From the NCBI RefSeq assembly GCF_026210795.1, contig NC_089442.1, positions 3,376,501-3,440,500 on the forward strand: 64,000 bases of DNA. Direction: 5' to 3'. Under the pieces are notes generated by a model. It was not told the origin of the DNA, searched no databases, and worked only from the letters and a program-made list of their open reading frames with translations. Within the stretch, counting starts at the first letter, position 1; each line of letters starts with the position of its first letter. Source of the stretch: Rhizophagus irregularis (lineage: Eukaryota > Glomeromycota > Glomeromycetes > Glomerales > Glomeraceae). Shown here piece by piece: positions 36,390 to 49,500 of the stretch. The position numbers and the translations under genes are program-made.

Positions 36390-37240
36390 TTTCTTTTTTT
36401 CATCTTCGTTACCGATATTTAATAGTATTTCCGATGTTATACAAAGTATTTGCACCATAAAGCTGTGTGAATGATGAAAACTTTGAAAATTCATTACATA
36501 ATACAATATTTTTGTGTATCACAATATTTAAAATTCATTTTTCTTCTCCTTCAAAAGATTCTGAAAGATATAATAAAACGACTATGAAAATTACGATGTA
36601 CAGTACGACGTATTCATGATTATTGAAATTATACGTAAATATATTGCAAAATCATTAATTTCTAGATCTTGAGAAATACCGATAATTTAGACTTTCTCAG
36701 AACTCATTAGAATATAACATTAATAAGGCTGAAAAATATTAGGGAAAACATATTATTCAAGTTAAGAGCGCTCAGAAAAATATTGATTTAGATTATTTAA
36801 TGTCAAAAATGAAAAAAAGTTTTTATGATAAAAACCTTATTCATTTGATTTTTATATATATATAAAAAAAAAACTATTATTTTACAATTCATGCGATATA
36901 TAAAAAAATTCGCTCATAAAAAATTTTTACATACCTGATTACCTGACGTACAAAATCAACTTTATTAATGTTTTTTGAAGGTTTTTACTGTTTAAGAAGA
37001 CATATTGAGATCCTGTTGTACAACATTTCTTCTTGTATATTCAAAGATTAGATTAATATATATTTTAGAAAATAAAAATAAAAAAAAATCATCACCTCAA
37101 ATTTAAGTCTCTAACTTATAACTTTAATTAATTCTTCAGTTTTTAAACGAAAGAGAATTTCTCTTATTTTTTAATTTATTAACAACTTTAAAATAAACTT
37201 TCGGAATTTTTTTTATTATTAGATAAACAAATCCATTTAT
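36390..37240 (-). pseudogene. Kinase relic (antisense copy B)
   Basis: Highly diverged but collinear with copy A. It shares segments equivalent to the SKYN..LISD region, the EGEE-coding stretch, the intron near 36930-37030 (ATTGAGATCCTGTTGTAC) and the GAAAGAGA..TTCTCTT block at 37150. No usable frame remains. The N-lobe is missing or unrecognisable. Confidence 0.55.
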
Positions 37241-38845
37241 ACAATAATTTTAAATTTTTGTTCCATATTTGTCACCTGTAATACTGTATTAAATTTAATT
37301 TTTATACCTAAATAACATCCAACGATTACGAACTCTTTCAAAAAATACACGCAGATAGGATAATCAATTAACAAAGATCTAATGTCAATGTTAAGCTTAG
37401 ATTCTTGATTCGTTCCACAAGTAAACAATCTAGTTATATCGAATTTTACTGAATATAAACTTTTTCAACTATTAACTAGTAATTCTTGTTCTCATTAAAT
37501 ATAGATATTCTATTTCTTTATTTTCTTTGTTCTTTATTCACCTATTATAATTTTCTCAATCTTTTCATATATTCTATTTGCATTTTTCGTTTTACTCCTA
37601 GTATATTTAATTTTCACAAGTTGTTGATAAGTCTTTCTAACCAACATTTGTATTCATATAATTATAATTTTATTACGTCACTGTTTCATATTTATTTTCA
37701 TCTTTTGCGTCATTCATATTTAAAAGCGTTTCGTCCCAATTAGTACCATTGCAATTTATTTTTTTAACTCTGTTACTTTTCCGCATCAGCGTGAATATCG
37801 TCTGCTTTATCATTCCAAAATCTCTTGTACGCACCCTATTATCTGAATTCTATTTTTATTAATAAAGTTCTTTATCCACCTCCAAAAAATATTTTCTCAT
37901 TATATTCTTTTATTTGTATTTTTGTATATTAATCTTCCCACTTATTAATGAAATTATTACTATTATCTGCATAAACATTTATTCGTTGTGTTATTTGGTA
38001 TCATCAATACCACTGCGGCACTGCCAAAATCGCAGTAAGCCCTATATTTGTACTGTTAAATCTTTACGAGCGGAAATGTCACATGACTTACAGATCATTA
38101 GTAAATTATTTTGTGTAACATTCATATACGAAACATTAATAAGATATATCGAAACTAAATATTTAAATATTAATTTTTTTTTCATAGTTATTTAGACTAA
38201 ATATTATATATTTTTATAGTTTTTTAAAAAATTATGATATTAAAAAAAAGAACTATTATTAATTCAAAAATACTTATTTTTTACCTTCATGTCACTGATT
38301 GAACTAATGTTAAAAATTTAAAATAACTATACAAACATTTTCTATTTTATCACGTTCTTTTCGTTTATTGGAAAAATTATTTTAATGATGTAGATTTCAT
38401 TTTTGATCAGCACTAAGGCTAATTTCTGGCATTTTACCAGAATTAAGAAATTGTTTATTTGATAAGTATGAGATATTTTTCTCTAACTATTATAACTAAA
38501 ATATATTAAAATAAAGAAATATATAAAATATATAAATACAACAAAAAAATGAGTTAAAACAAAACAATTTTTTTTCGTACTTATTAATTTATTATATAAA
38601 AATAAAGAAATAATTAACAATAATTTTTAAATAGATTGAACTTATTAAACTGGAACTTCGAATTTTTAAAAGACTTAAAGTAATTTTAAGAACTCAATAA
38701 ACCTCAAAACATATGAAAAAAAAGTGTTATATTGTATAAATACGATGTTACCTTCGACTTGAATTTTTGAAATTAACTAAATTTAGGCCGACATTATAAG
38801 TTTGGCCAGAGTTAAAAAAATTTTAGCCAAAATTACAATTTAAAG
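37241..38845. other. AT-rich stretch, nothing supported
   Basis: Several Phe/Ile/Tyr-rich open frames (37486-37743, 37914-38195) have the composition of translated AT-rich non-coding DNA. No gene, RNA or transposon end is supported. Confidence 0.5.
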
Positions 38846-39100
38846 ATCAATGTCCTCAAAATTATAAGGACAAATATGTCCTGACTCCTCAAGTTACAAG
38901 AACAGAAATGTTCTCAAATTACGAGAACAACAATGTCCTCAAATTATGAGGACGAAATGTTCTTAAATTACATGGACAAAAAATTAATAATGTCCTCAGT
39001 TATAAGAACAAAAATGTCCTCATGGTTGTAAGAATGAAAATCATGTCCTCATAGTTGCGAGGACAAAAATGTCCTCAAAATTATGAGGCAAAAGTGTCCA
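38846..39100. repeat. Minisatellite with facing GTCCTC/GAGGAC motifs
   Basis: About eight copies of ATGTCCTCAAATTA(C/T)GAGGAC-like units. Each is itself a short inverted repeat (TCCTC ... GAGGA). They could form a chain of small hairpins on either strand. Confidence 0.7.
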
Positions 39101-39561
39101 CGTTTGTAAGGTCACATGATCACTGCTTAATATTGGCCAATAAAAACCGTGGTTTCCATAGAGGATGCATTTGAGACATGATGGATAAGGTTATTTCCTT
39201 TGCCGATCAGGCGAATGGGGCCAAGCGGATGATCATACCGAAAAAAAAAATCCGTGTATGTAATACAATATCATAATAGAAACAATGCGTCAAGTAATAT
39301 GATTGGAAATTTGCTGATCTTGTTGTGTTCCTGGTAACAGTACAAGTTGTACATAATTTAATCTTGCTTTCTGTACAAATACAAATGTTTCGTTAAACGT
39401 ACCTTACTGTATACAAAATTTTATTATAATTTTACTTATTCTATCAACTCCCGTCGTAAACACAAAACTCCGCCTGAATATTTATAAGCAATAAATTTAT
39501 AAATTTATTACAAGCATAGAATTAATATATTTTTTTTCTTTTTTCTTCTTGTAATAAAAAA
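39101..39561. other. Upstream region of the second paralogue
   Basis: No gene is present. The bases just upstream of the ATG (pyrimidine-rich, then GTAATAAAAAA) are matched in the third paralogue at about 61240-61268, so the duplicated unit includes proximal promoter DNA. Confidence 0.5.
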
Positions 39562-42500
39562 ATGGAAGGAAGTTCAAGTCAGGTAAATTATTATTTTGAG
39601 CAATATTAAAAATTTAATTAATTAAAAATCGCTAAAACTTACTTTATATAATATAGAGTGGAAGTTCTTCTACCAATACTGCTCCTGGTAACTTAGAAAA
39701 TAATAACTCTCTTTCGTATAAAACGATTTTGTATGAAAATTTGTCCAACAATCGTATCCTTCTTAAATTAGAAGAAGATGGATTCATTACGCCTGATGAA
39801 AAGGCAAAAGAACTTATTAAGGAACTATCCGAAATAAAGTATTTATATGCTTTGAAGGTGCTTTTTGAAAACTTACAAAACGAGTTTTCGTCTCAATCCT
39901 TAATAAATTCGTTAGAAGCTTTAATTGATCCCACTTCCTTTAATTATTATTCAAAAGAAAGCATGGCTAGACTTGAGTTACATTTAAGAACCTGGGTGTT
40001 AGTCTTAGAACGAATTTGCTTTTTACCAATAGTACTTAGTAAAGAACTTCGAGATAAAGTTTATAATTCTTTAGCAAAATTTGCAGAAATTCATCGTAAA
40101 ACAACTCAAGTTATCGAAATAGGACTTGATAATAATTTTAGACAAAATTTCAATCAATTCAATCAACAAAATAATAATCAAGACGAACAAATTATTAAAA
40201 AGCGTAATTATAATATTGATTTTTTATTAATCCATTTACGAGATACTCTTCATAGTTTACGTGATGATGAAACTTGGTTTCAAGAAATTATACGAAGAAC
40301 TAAAGATTTTCTTAAAGCTGCATTGAATATTACACCAGGAATTTTATCAGCGGCAGGAGTCGCTCTTCCAAATGATAATTGTTCAATCTTATCACTGCTT
40401 ACCCAAGTACGTCAAAGTTTAAGTTTTAAATATCCAGTAGCATCTTATTATGTAGATTGGAGAATTATGCTAATAATTCAAAATAATCTTTTCGTTTGGT
40501 CTGAAAGTTCTGAAAAGATTATTAGTAAAAAATTTAGTGAATTAGTACTTATGGAATATATCTGGAGCTTTTTGGAAAGAGAATGGGTTAATGCTGCAGA
40601 CAAATCTATTTTAGATTCTCAAACAAAATTTGATGAAGCATCAAATAAAGTCGGTAAGGCTTTGAAAAATGCTGGAGGCTTTTTAAATGATCTTACTAGA
40701 AACGAACCTATTGCATTACCACATACTTTGTGGTTTGGAATATTAGATCTTGCACAAAATCTTATCCAAAGATCATCTCAAATAGCAACATATGGTCTTT
40801 GTTATTATTTAGCAATTGAATCACTTAATAAAGCACCAAGTAGTTTTATTCAGTTTAAATCTATTGAATTATTATTACATTTATATAATATTGATAAAAA
40901 AATGTTTTCAATGATTGAAATTGATTTTGATCAATACACACAAAAATTAAATAAAAATAATTTGGAAGATTCTTTAGAAAAATTTCGAAATTTATTAACT
41001 TTTGTCAAAGAGAAATATAATGAAGATTTAAAAATTTTAAGTAATAATATTGGAAAAGGAAAAGAGGGAAAAGGAAAAAGTTTAAATCAAAATTCTTATT
41101 TAAAGAAAAAACAAACATCAAATTCTAACATTTTAGATGTTATAGCAGAAGAAATGACTTGTCCAATTAATAGTGAACCAACTGATCAATTATGTATTTT
41201 AAAATGCCAACATATATTAGCATTAAGCAATTTAAAAAAATTAAAACAAAAAATATGTCCTAATTGTCGGGAAAAAATTGAAGATAATGATATTAGATAT
41301 TTACCACAAAATTCAATTTATAAGAATTTATATACAAAATTTTTTGAATCTGGACATATTTTACCTTCAATTGAATTAAAAAATTCCGATCAACTATATG
41401 ACAGTGATGATTCAGATAATTCAGAAGTTGAACTTATATTAACTAAAAAAAAGAAATTTACGAATTCAATTATTAAATTAAATTCAAATATATCATCATC
41501 ATTACTTTCAAGAATTACAAAAAAACAACATCCAACATATCAAAATATTATAAAAGAAATAAATGAAAAACATTATGAAAAAGCTGAATCTTTATGTAAA
41601 GAATTTTTAAATTTTTTTCCTAAAAGTTATTCTTTAAGATGTATTTTAGCTTATATTTATAGATGTCTCAACAATTATGAACAAGCACACTTATACTTAG
41701 AAGAAGCTATTAATTTAAATCCCCAAAGACCAGTTGCTTATTTTATTTATGGAGAAATATATTTTAGACAAAATAAATATGATGAAGCTATAGATAATTT
41801 AAAAAAATCATTAGAATATAAAGCAAAATTAACTAATTTATATACAATACTTGGAAACAGTTACCTATTGCGTATTAGGTATGTCAATGATTACACAGAA
41901 GCTGCAGAAAATTATAATATTTCATTAAAAAATGATTCAAATAATTATTTATGCCTTAAAAATTGTGCATACAGTTATGAAAAAAAAGGATTATATTTAG
42001 ATTCTTTAATGTTATTAGACAAATTGTTAAACATTAACGAGAAGGATTCTTTGATTTTATGTTATTATGGAGAAATTTTATGTAATATGAAACAATATAG
42101 TAAAGCTATACTATACTTTACAAAAGCAAATATTATAGATCCAGAAAATATTCATAATTTGAATAAGAGAGCTATTGCATACTATATTATTCAGGAATAT
42201 GATAAAGTTTTATTAGATCTTGATAAAATTATACAATTAGATCCATTAAATAGTTCAGCATATTATCTTAAAAGTCTAACATACTATACAAAAAATGACA
42301 TCAATAATGTCACAATATTATTTGAAAAGTATACAGAATTATTAAAATTACTGAGTTCTGATAGTAATAGTTTAACAAAATTCCAATCATTTCATCTAGA
42401 ATATTTACTAAATAAAAATAGTTCTAAAGATTTAAATAATATATTAACAAAAATCAATCAAATTCCTAATATTAGTGAGAATGAATTATTACTTTTAATT

Positions 42501-43601
42501 AGATGTAAAATACATATTGAACTAAACAAGTATTATAAAACTAAAGTAGATTTGGATATGTTATTTAAAATAAGTGGTAGAGACAACGCATATTACTATA
42601 AAGCTTTTTCATATATTCATTTATTATTACAAAAGCATTCGGGTTTTTGGTCATATTTATATAAAGATTGTGAAATTGACAAATGTGATTTTACCAAACT
42701 TGGAATTACTGACGAGTTTAGTAAATACATGTATAAAGGTAAGAAATATTTAATTTATCTATTATTTTCTATTTAAGTCAGTTATAATAATTTAATACAT
42801 CTAACACATTAGAAAAAGAAGTATATTTTATTTCAAATCTTACAAATTTAAATAGTGAACTTTGTCAATTCCAAGAAAGTGATATAAACAGGTAAAGTTT
42901 ATTAATAATAGTAATTTAAGTCAAGTTGTCATATACCAATTAACCAAATTAACCATAATTTTAAAATTAAAGTTTATCAGGGCTGGTATTGTGCTCTAAA
43001 AATAAAAAACTTCGTTTAGATTTGCCTATAATATATAATAATTCTGTTTATCTTCTTATTTATAAAATAAATGTTAAAAAAATATTATCTAAAAATTGCT
43101 TTATAAAATTTATATATAATGATAATGTAAGTTAATTACTTAAAATCTCTATCATTATATTTACTAATTTTAATTAATATTAACTCAATTATAGAAAAAT
43201 GATCAATATGAGCGTATGTTAAAACGTAAAGATGTGTCAAAATTTGAGGGATTAGGTTGGATAGAATATCAGCATTTAAATTTTAACATGAATGGATTTC
43301 AACTTTCAATTGAAATAAATTCTATTGAAATGGTATGTTCCTATTTACTTATTCAAATTAATTTCCTCTCAGAACAAAATATAATACTATTCTTTTATAT
43401 ACATAGCAAATAGATTATGTTCGATTTGCAGATATATCTAGAAGAATAACTCACATTCCCAACATGAGTTTGATGGGTTATTTGTTACCAGATTATTACC
43501 GATTTTTACCAAATGTTCCAGAAACTTTCAAAGACAAGTATTTTTCAAGAAAAGAAATGGAAAATTTACTTGATTTAAATGATATCCTTAGCATCTTATA
43601 A
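39562..43601 (+). CDS. RING-U-box-like / TPR protein, kinase-less paralogue
   Basis: Six exons join in phase to 1222 codons plus stop: 39562-39582, 39657-42738, 42813-42891, 42973-43126, 43195-43332, 43407-43601. The protein starts MEGSSSQSGSSSTNTAPGN in place of the kinase found in the gene at 24219. From ILLKLEEDGF onward it is collinear with that gene. It has a helical region ([34 protein letters not shown]), a RING/U-box-like motif near residue 507 ([15 protein letters not shown]...CPNCRE), TPR units over about residues 640-905 and the shared C-terminal domain ([30 protein letters not shown]). Role inferred as an adaptor or ubiquitin-ligase-like protein; not proven. Confidence 0.88.
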
Positions 43602-44228
43602 TTATTTAATTTTCTTATTATTATCATTTTGTTTTATTCAATATACTTTGAAAATTTTTTAAAACTGAACCATTTTATCTATAAAAGAAAATCTTTCATT
43701 TCAGGAATTTTTTATAGAAAGATAACCGTTGGAAATTACTATCTACGCTGGGGAACATATACAAAAAAATTTGTATGGTATATGATATTTCATAAACTAT
43801 TAGTAATTCAACTTTATAGTAAGAGACAAAATATTACGTAAAACATTTATTTATATTTTTTAACTGGATATAACAAATTTTATTAGTTAAATCTAACCGA
43901 CGATATGTTATTTTAACAACAAACATTAACGAAACATATATATATTGTATAATTATTTTATTTGATATAACTGAATAAATTAAAACAATAAAAAGATATT
44001 ATTGGGCGTTTTTTATAAAACTAGTAACGATTTTGTTGATCATTTGTTGATCATTTATTTTAAATTTATTATAAATTTTGTCACGAGATTTTCTATGGAA
44101 ATCATTTCTCAATTTGTTATTAAAACACCTGCTGAATTGCCTCGAAATTGAAAATCATTTCCCTTTTTATAAAAAAATTTCCTTTTTGGTAAAAAACTCT
44201 CAGATTAATCTTATATAACTTTATGTAA
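43602..44228. other. 3' flank, then pre-insertion DNA of the LINE
   Basis: The first 300 bp resemble 29567-29870. The similarity to unit 1 resumes after the LINE and satellite (from about 54180, ACCGTATTA...CTTTAC). The LINE and satellite therefore split a once-continuous duplicated segment. Confidence 0.6.
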
Positions 44229-44335
44229 ATGTCAATGACAATGTGGTTCCTACTTTTTTGTATTATTACAAAGATATAACTTAGAAAATTTATTTTCGTT
44301 TTTTCTAATAATCCTATTTCGTAAACCATAACGGT

Positions 44336-46527
44336 ATGTCCACCCCAACTAGGACTACTCGTAGTGCTGCCCAGAAGGGTATAGACAACCAGGAGCAGGG
44401 AGAAACTATGGAAGGAGTTGTTGGTACAACTTCTACTGCGCAAAATACTTTGAATAATTTTACTTTCACTCCTAACGATGAGGAGTTTACTACAGTTAAG
44501 TCTAGAGCTACCTTACGTCAAGAAAACAAGAAGAAAAAGAAACAACAACACCAGGCAGCTGCTACTGCAAGATTACCATATAATAGAAAACAACAAGCAG
44601 CTTTCAAACGACAGGAACTCGACCCTTTCGTTGCTTATAATCCACAAAATACGCAGCAAAAAAAGAAACCAAAACTGGTGAGACCCCGAAAAATGTCGAT
44701 CCTATTGTAACACAATCAACCTCTGCAACACCAACTGCGAACAAAGGAAAAGCTAATGAAGATCATTCAGATGTACTACAAAAGATCAACACACAAGATC
44801 AAGATGATCAATCGACGCATGATGACTCACATTTTGATGATCCATCTGCCGATAATCAATTGCCTGAAATAGAAATGGCTGACGCCGAATTTTCACCAAT
44901 CGTCTTGTCTAAACATAACACATGGAAAGCTACTTGTACGATTCCGGAGGCGCCTAAAAGTACACAATTTTGTCATTATATTGTTAAAATTATCAAATCA
45001 AAAATTGACGTCGTTACCACTTTTGAAGAAAAAAAACCGATTAGATTGACTGATGATACCAATCAAGAACAAAAATACTGTTACGTGATTAGTATTAAAG
45101 TTAATACCGAAGTTGATTTAAATAGCTTATGTAATATGACTTTTAAAATGCCTAGTGCAACCGATGGAGAAGAAAATAATGTCGTTTACTCTTTTAAGAA
45201 AGTAGAAAATTTACAAGAAAAATGAAAACAACTTTTTCAAACTCGTGAAAGTCGTACTATCAAGGTATTCAATATACCATTATATATGGAAAATTATAAT
45301 TTGAAGGCTGTTTTTAGTCGTTATGGAGAGTTAGAAGAAGATGGCATTACTACACGACTCAAAGGTATATACAGACAAGCTTTTATAACCTACAAAGACG
45401 AACTTAGCTTACAACCCTTTTACGCTCAATGGAGTGTATGGGCGTTTAAAGAATGTCTCTCGGTGGTACCTGTTTTGCTATCTGAAGAAAAAAAATCTGA
45501 AAAGTTCCAATTTGCAGCTAAAATTAATGGTTTACCGTTCAATACTTGTGCACGTGATTTACAACCATTGGTTACTGAAACCAGCGCTGCATCTATTTTT
45601 ATTCCACGCAACCCCGTGACATATAAACCTATGAAATATGCTTTTGTATATTTTAGAAATGATGAAGATTTTAGTATTGCAACCAATAATGTATATGAAT
45701 ATGAAGGTCAACAACTAGAATGGTCCCCATTAGATACCAAATCTTGTCATAGATGCGGATATACGGGACACGTAGCGAAGGAATGTCAAACGGAATTACG
45801 ATAACGTTCTAATAAATTAAATCGTAATCAACTGCTCCAACAATTTAAAAATCGTAATAAATCTAGATTCAATTCATACGCCGATGCCACTAAGGGAAAT
45901 AGATATCCTAATAATCGACAACGGCATTGGAATCAAAATAATATTATCAACCGACAACGTAATAACAATACATACACCTTTAGTGAAGAAGAAATGCAAG
46001 CTTGGGGTGACGAAGAAGATATAAGTGACAACAACTACAACCCAATTCAAGGTGGAACTAAGAAAGGAGGCTCTATGCATGATCCAAATAACAACAAACA
46101 TACATCTTCACAAAATGATTTATCAGAGATTAAAATACAACTTACCACTTTAAATGCAATGATTACCGAATTTAGAAAAGAAAATGATATAGTTAGAAAA
46201 GAAATTAATTCAATTAAAGAAACCTTTAAAAATAATAATAATCGTAAAGGTCTCCAACAAACCCCGAACAAATTGCCAATAGTTAACGATAATAATAAGC
46301 GTGCCAAACCTGACTCATCTTCAAGTGAAAATGATGACAACAATTTAGTGCTTAACTTAGAATCAAGAGTAGAAAAACAAGATAGTTTATTAAATAATAT
46401 GTTCAATATGATCACGAAACTTACTGGACAACTTTCCGATAAAGAACAAAATGATTCTACTACAACCAAAATTGCAAGTATTGGGGGTACTAGCAATTCA
46501 GCCAACCAGTTCGAATCCACCTTTTAA
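44336..46527 (+). pseudogene. LINE ORF1 (RNA-binding, CCHC), broken
   Basis: The reading starts MSTPTRTTRSAAQKGIDNQE, then loses frame in an A-run near 44655-44670. The second frame carries the rest: an acidic linker, an RRM-like region (RTIKVFNIPLYMENYNLKAV, then KYAFVYFRNDED), a CCHC knuckle at 45745-45786 (CHRCGYTGHVAKEC), a basic Asn/Arg-rich part and a coiled coil (LSEIKIQLTTLNAMITEFRK). It has in-frame stops at 45223-45225 and 45802-45804. About 730 residues if intact. This copy is probably not autonomous unless the lesions are sequencing errors. Confidence 0.8.
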
Positions 46528-46533
46528 ATCTTA

Positions 46534-49500
46534 ATGATTGTACAACCCAATAATAACAATTTAATTAATAATTATTTTAACAATCCACCCCCACATTTAA
46601 TTAATTATAAAAGAAAAAAGAAAAAGAAGAAAAAAACAAACTTAATGGAAGATAATACAATTCCAAATCAAATTAACGATAATATAGATATGTTTAACGA
46701 GCACGATAATCAGAAATATTTTACAAAAATAGCGGTGCTTAATATATGTACCTTAACAGAATATAAATTGAACAATATTTTTGACTATATAAGAAAAAAT
46801 GGTGTCGATATAATGGGTATTACAGAAACACAAAAAGCTGATAAAGAAATTAATTTTTTCAACGCAAATAAAGCTGGATACAAAATTATTTCACATAATG
46901 ATAATAAAAATGCTATTGGAAAAGGAGTTATGCTTATAATACGAAATAATTTAGAAAAACATATATTCAATATAGAAAAAATTAATGGACGTATATTAAT
47001 AGTGGATTTTTCCTTTAAAAATAATAAAAAATTACGTTTAATATTATTTTATAATTTAGCTAATCATCGTACGGGTGTAGATATGAACAACAAAATTAAT
47101 ATGAATACACATGTGATTAATCATATTAAAATAGCTAAATCTCAAAAAATGGAAATCATTTGTTGTGGTGATTTTAATTTACAATATAGAAGGTTTAAAA
47201 AACGACTTGATAATAAACAATCTATGCCAAAAATGTTGAAAATTTTTCAGAAATTAGAAAATCTTAATTTATGGGATGTTCATAAAGAAACTTATGACAT
47301 GGCAAATACAAAAGAAATAATGACTTACTTTGGTCGTTTCAAATCAAGAATTGATTATATATGGATATCAGAAAATCTTTTCACGAAAACATCGAAGGCA
47401 AAAATTATTAATATAAAAGATATAATTAAAACGGATCATGCCTTATTAACTTTTGATTTTATTAATGAAGATTTGATTTATCCGATTTTACAGACAAAAA
47501 AAATGAATACGACTAATGTAAATTTAATTAGACATATTTTTGATTTTGATAATACTGAAGAAAAAGATCTTTTAAATTTTCAAGATGACTTAAAAAAGGT
47601 TGCTACTTCTTTTAATTTAAATGGTTCGATTGAAGAAAAGTGGTCGTTTTTTAAAAATAATTTATTGAAAATTAAACAACAACATATTCGATCTAAAGAA
47701 ATTATAGTTAATGTCGACCGTGACAAAATATTTCAACATACACAATTATATAAAGATTTACGATACATTGTATATTTAAGAAGAAAATTTAAAAAGAAAT
47801 TGAGTTTTGAAAAACTCGCTCTAAATTGGAAATACTACAATAATTATTTAAAACATTTAGTTAAAAGACATTCAATAGATGAAGTGAATTCAACGTATCT
47901 CTTATTACAACATAGAATAAGTCGATTTTTAATAGGTCAATATGTTAAGGAATTAAATGAGATATACGATACATTATTTTCAAAATTTTCACTGGAAATG
48001 TTTAATCTAAAAAATGATAAAATTATAGAAGCCATAGATAAATGTTGTGCAGATTTGGCAGATAATCAACGAAGAATGATTGATAATATTACTGAAAATG
48101 AAATGAAAAAAATTTTTATAGATAGAGTTTTAATTGATGACGAAGATGGAAACAGTATTTTAGTTACTGATGAAAATAAAATCAAAGACATAACTAAAGA
48201 TCATTTTCAAAATGCAGCAGGATCGAAAAATCGTACAATAGATGATTTACAAGAGTGGTCTGATGAATATGAACCTATAAGATCAATTAATGAATTAATT
48301 TATAATAATTGTCTTGAACCAATAACAGATGATGAATGGGATATGGTAATCAAAGATTTACCAATTAAAAAAGCAGTGGGACCAACAGGAATTGCATATG
48401 ATGAAATTAAAAAGGCTCCGTCAGAATTTAATCATTTATTAAGAGACATTATAAATGAAGTTTTACGTACTCAAATAATGCCTGAAGACTGGAAACTAGC
48501 AAATATATATCCGATCCCAAAGCCGAAACCTTGGGGGTATAGATTAAATAATACTAGGCCAATCACGTTATTGGAAACAGCTAGAAAAGTTATGATGAAA
48601 ATAATTACAAAACGTATTTCGAAGATAATGGTAGAACATCAAATTTTACAAGGATATCAATACGCGGGCTTGCCCTTAAATTCAACTTTTGAACCATTAC
48701 GAATAATTAATGAGATAATTCAACATAGTAATGAACGTGATAAAGAATTATGGATTCTTGCTCTTGACATGTCAAAGGCTTATGATCGGATTAATGTTTT
48801 TATGCTTGAAAAAGTGATGAAAAGAATTAAATTTCCAGTAGAATTAATTAATTTATTAACAGGTCTATCGATTGGACGTAAAAACAAAGTTTTTACACCT
48901 TATGGTTTAATAGACGCTTTTGATATGCAATGCGGGATTGATCAAGGGGAGATAATTTCACCGCTTTTGTGGATTATTTACTACGATCCTTTATTGACAA
49001 AAATTAAGAATTCAAATCTAGGATACAATATAGATGGTTTTAAAGTTAATAATATTTATGAAAATGTCGAAGAAAAGATTAATTTTAACTTTCCAGGTTT
49101 AGCGTATATGGATGATACAAATTTCATGGCTGGAAACCAGGAAAATTTAGAGAAAATTTTATCAATTGCTGACACCTTTTATAATCTTAATGATATAAAA
49201 ATCAATAAGGATAAATCAGAATTATTGTTAAGAAAAAAATATATCCCAGAATCGTTATCTTTGAGTTTTGGAAAATTGATAGTTAATATTAAACCTACTA
49301 GTAAAAAAGGTTCAATTAGATTACTAGGAGTTTGGTTCAATGCTTTTAATCGAAGAAATCATGTAATTGATCAAATTAAAAATGAAATTAATAATTGCTG
49401 CGATTCAATGATCTTACAGAAAAAATTAACAGATAAACAAATGGCTTTTATCTTTAATGTCTTAATCATTCCAAGAATTGAGTATAGGGCACAACTAATT

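Noticed and set aside
37486-38195. Two Phe/Ile/Tyr-rich plus-strand frames (85 and 93 codons)
   Set aside because: Composition equals random translation of AT-rich DNA; no motif, and no relation to neighbouring genes.
46047-46520. 157-codon minus-strand frame
   Set aside because: Shadow of the coiled-coil end of LINE ORF1.
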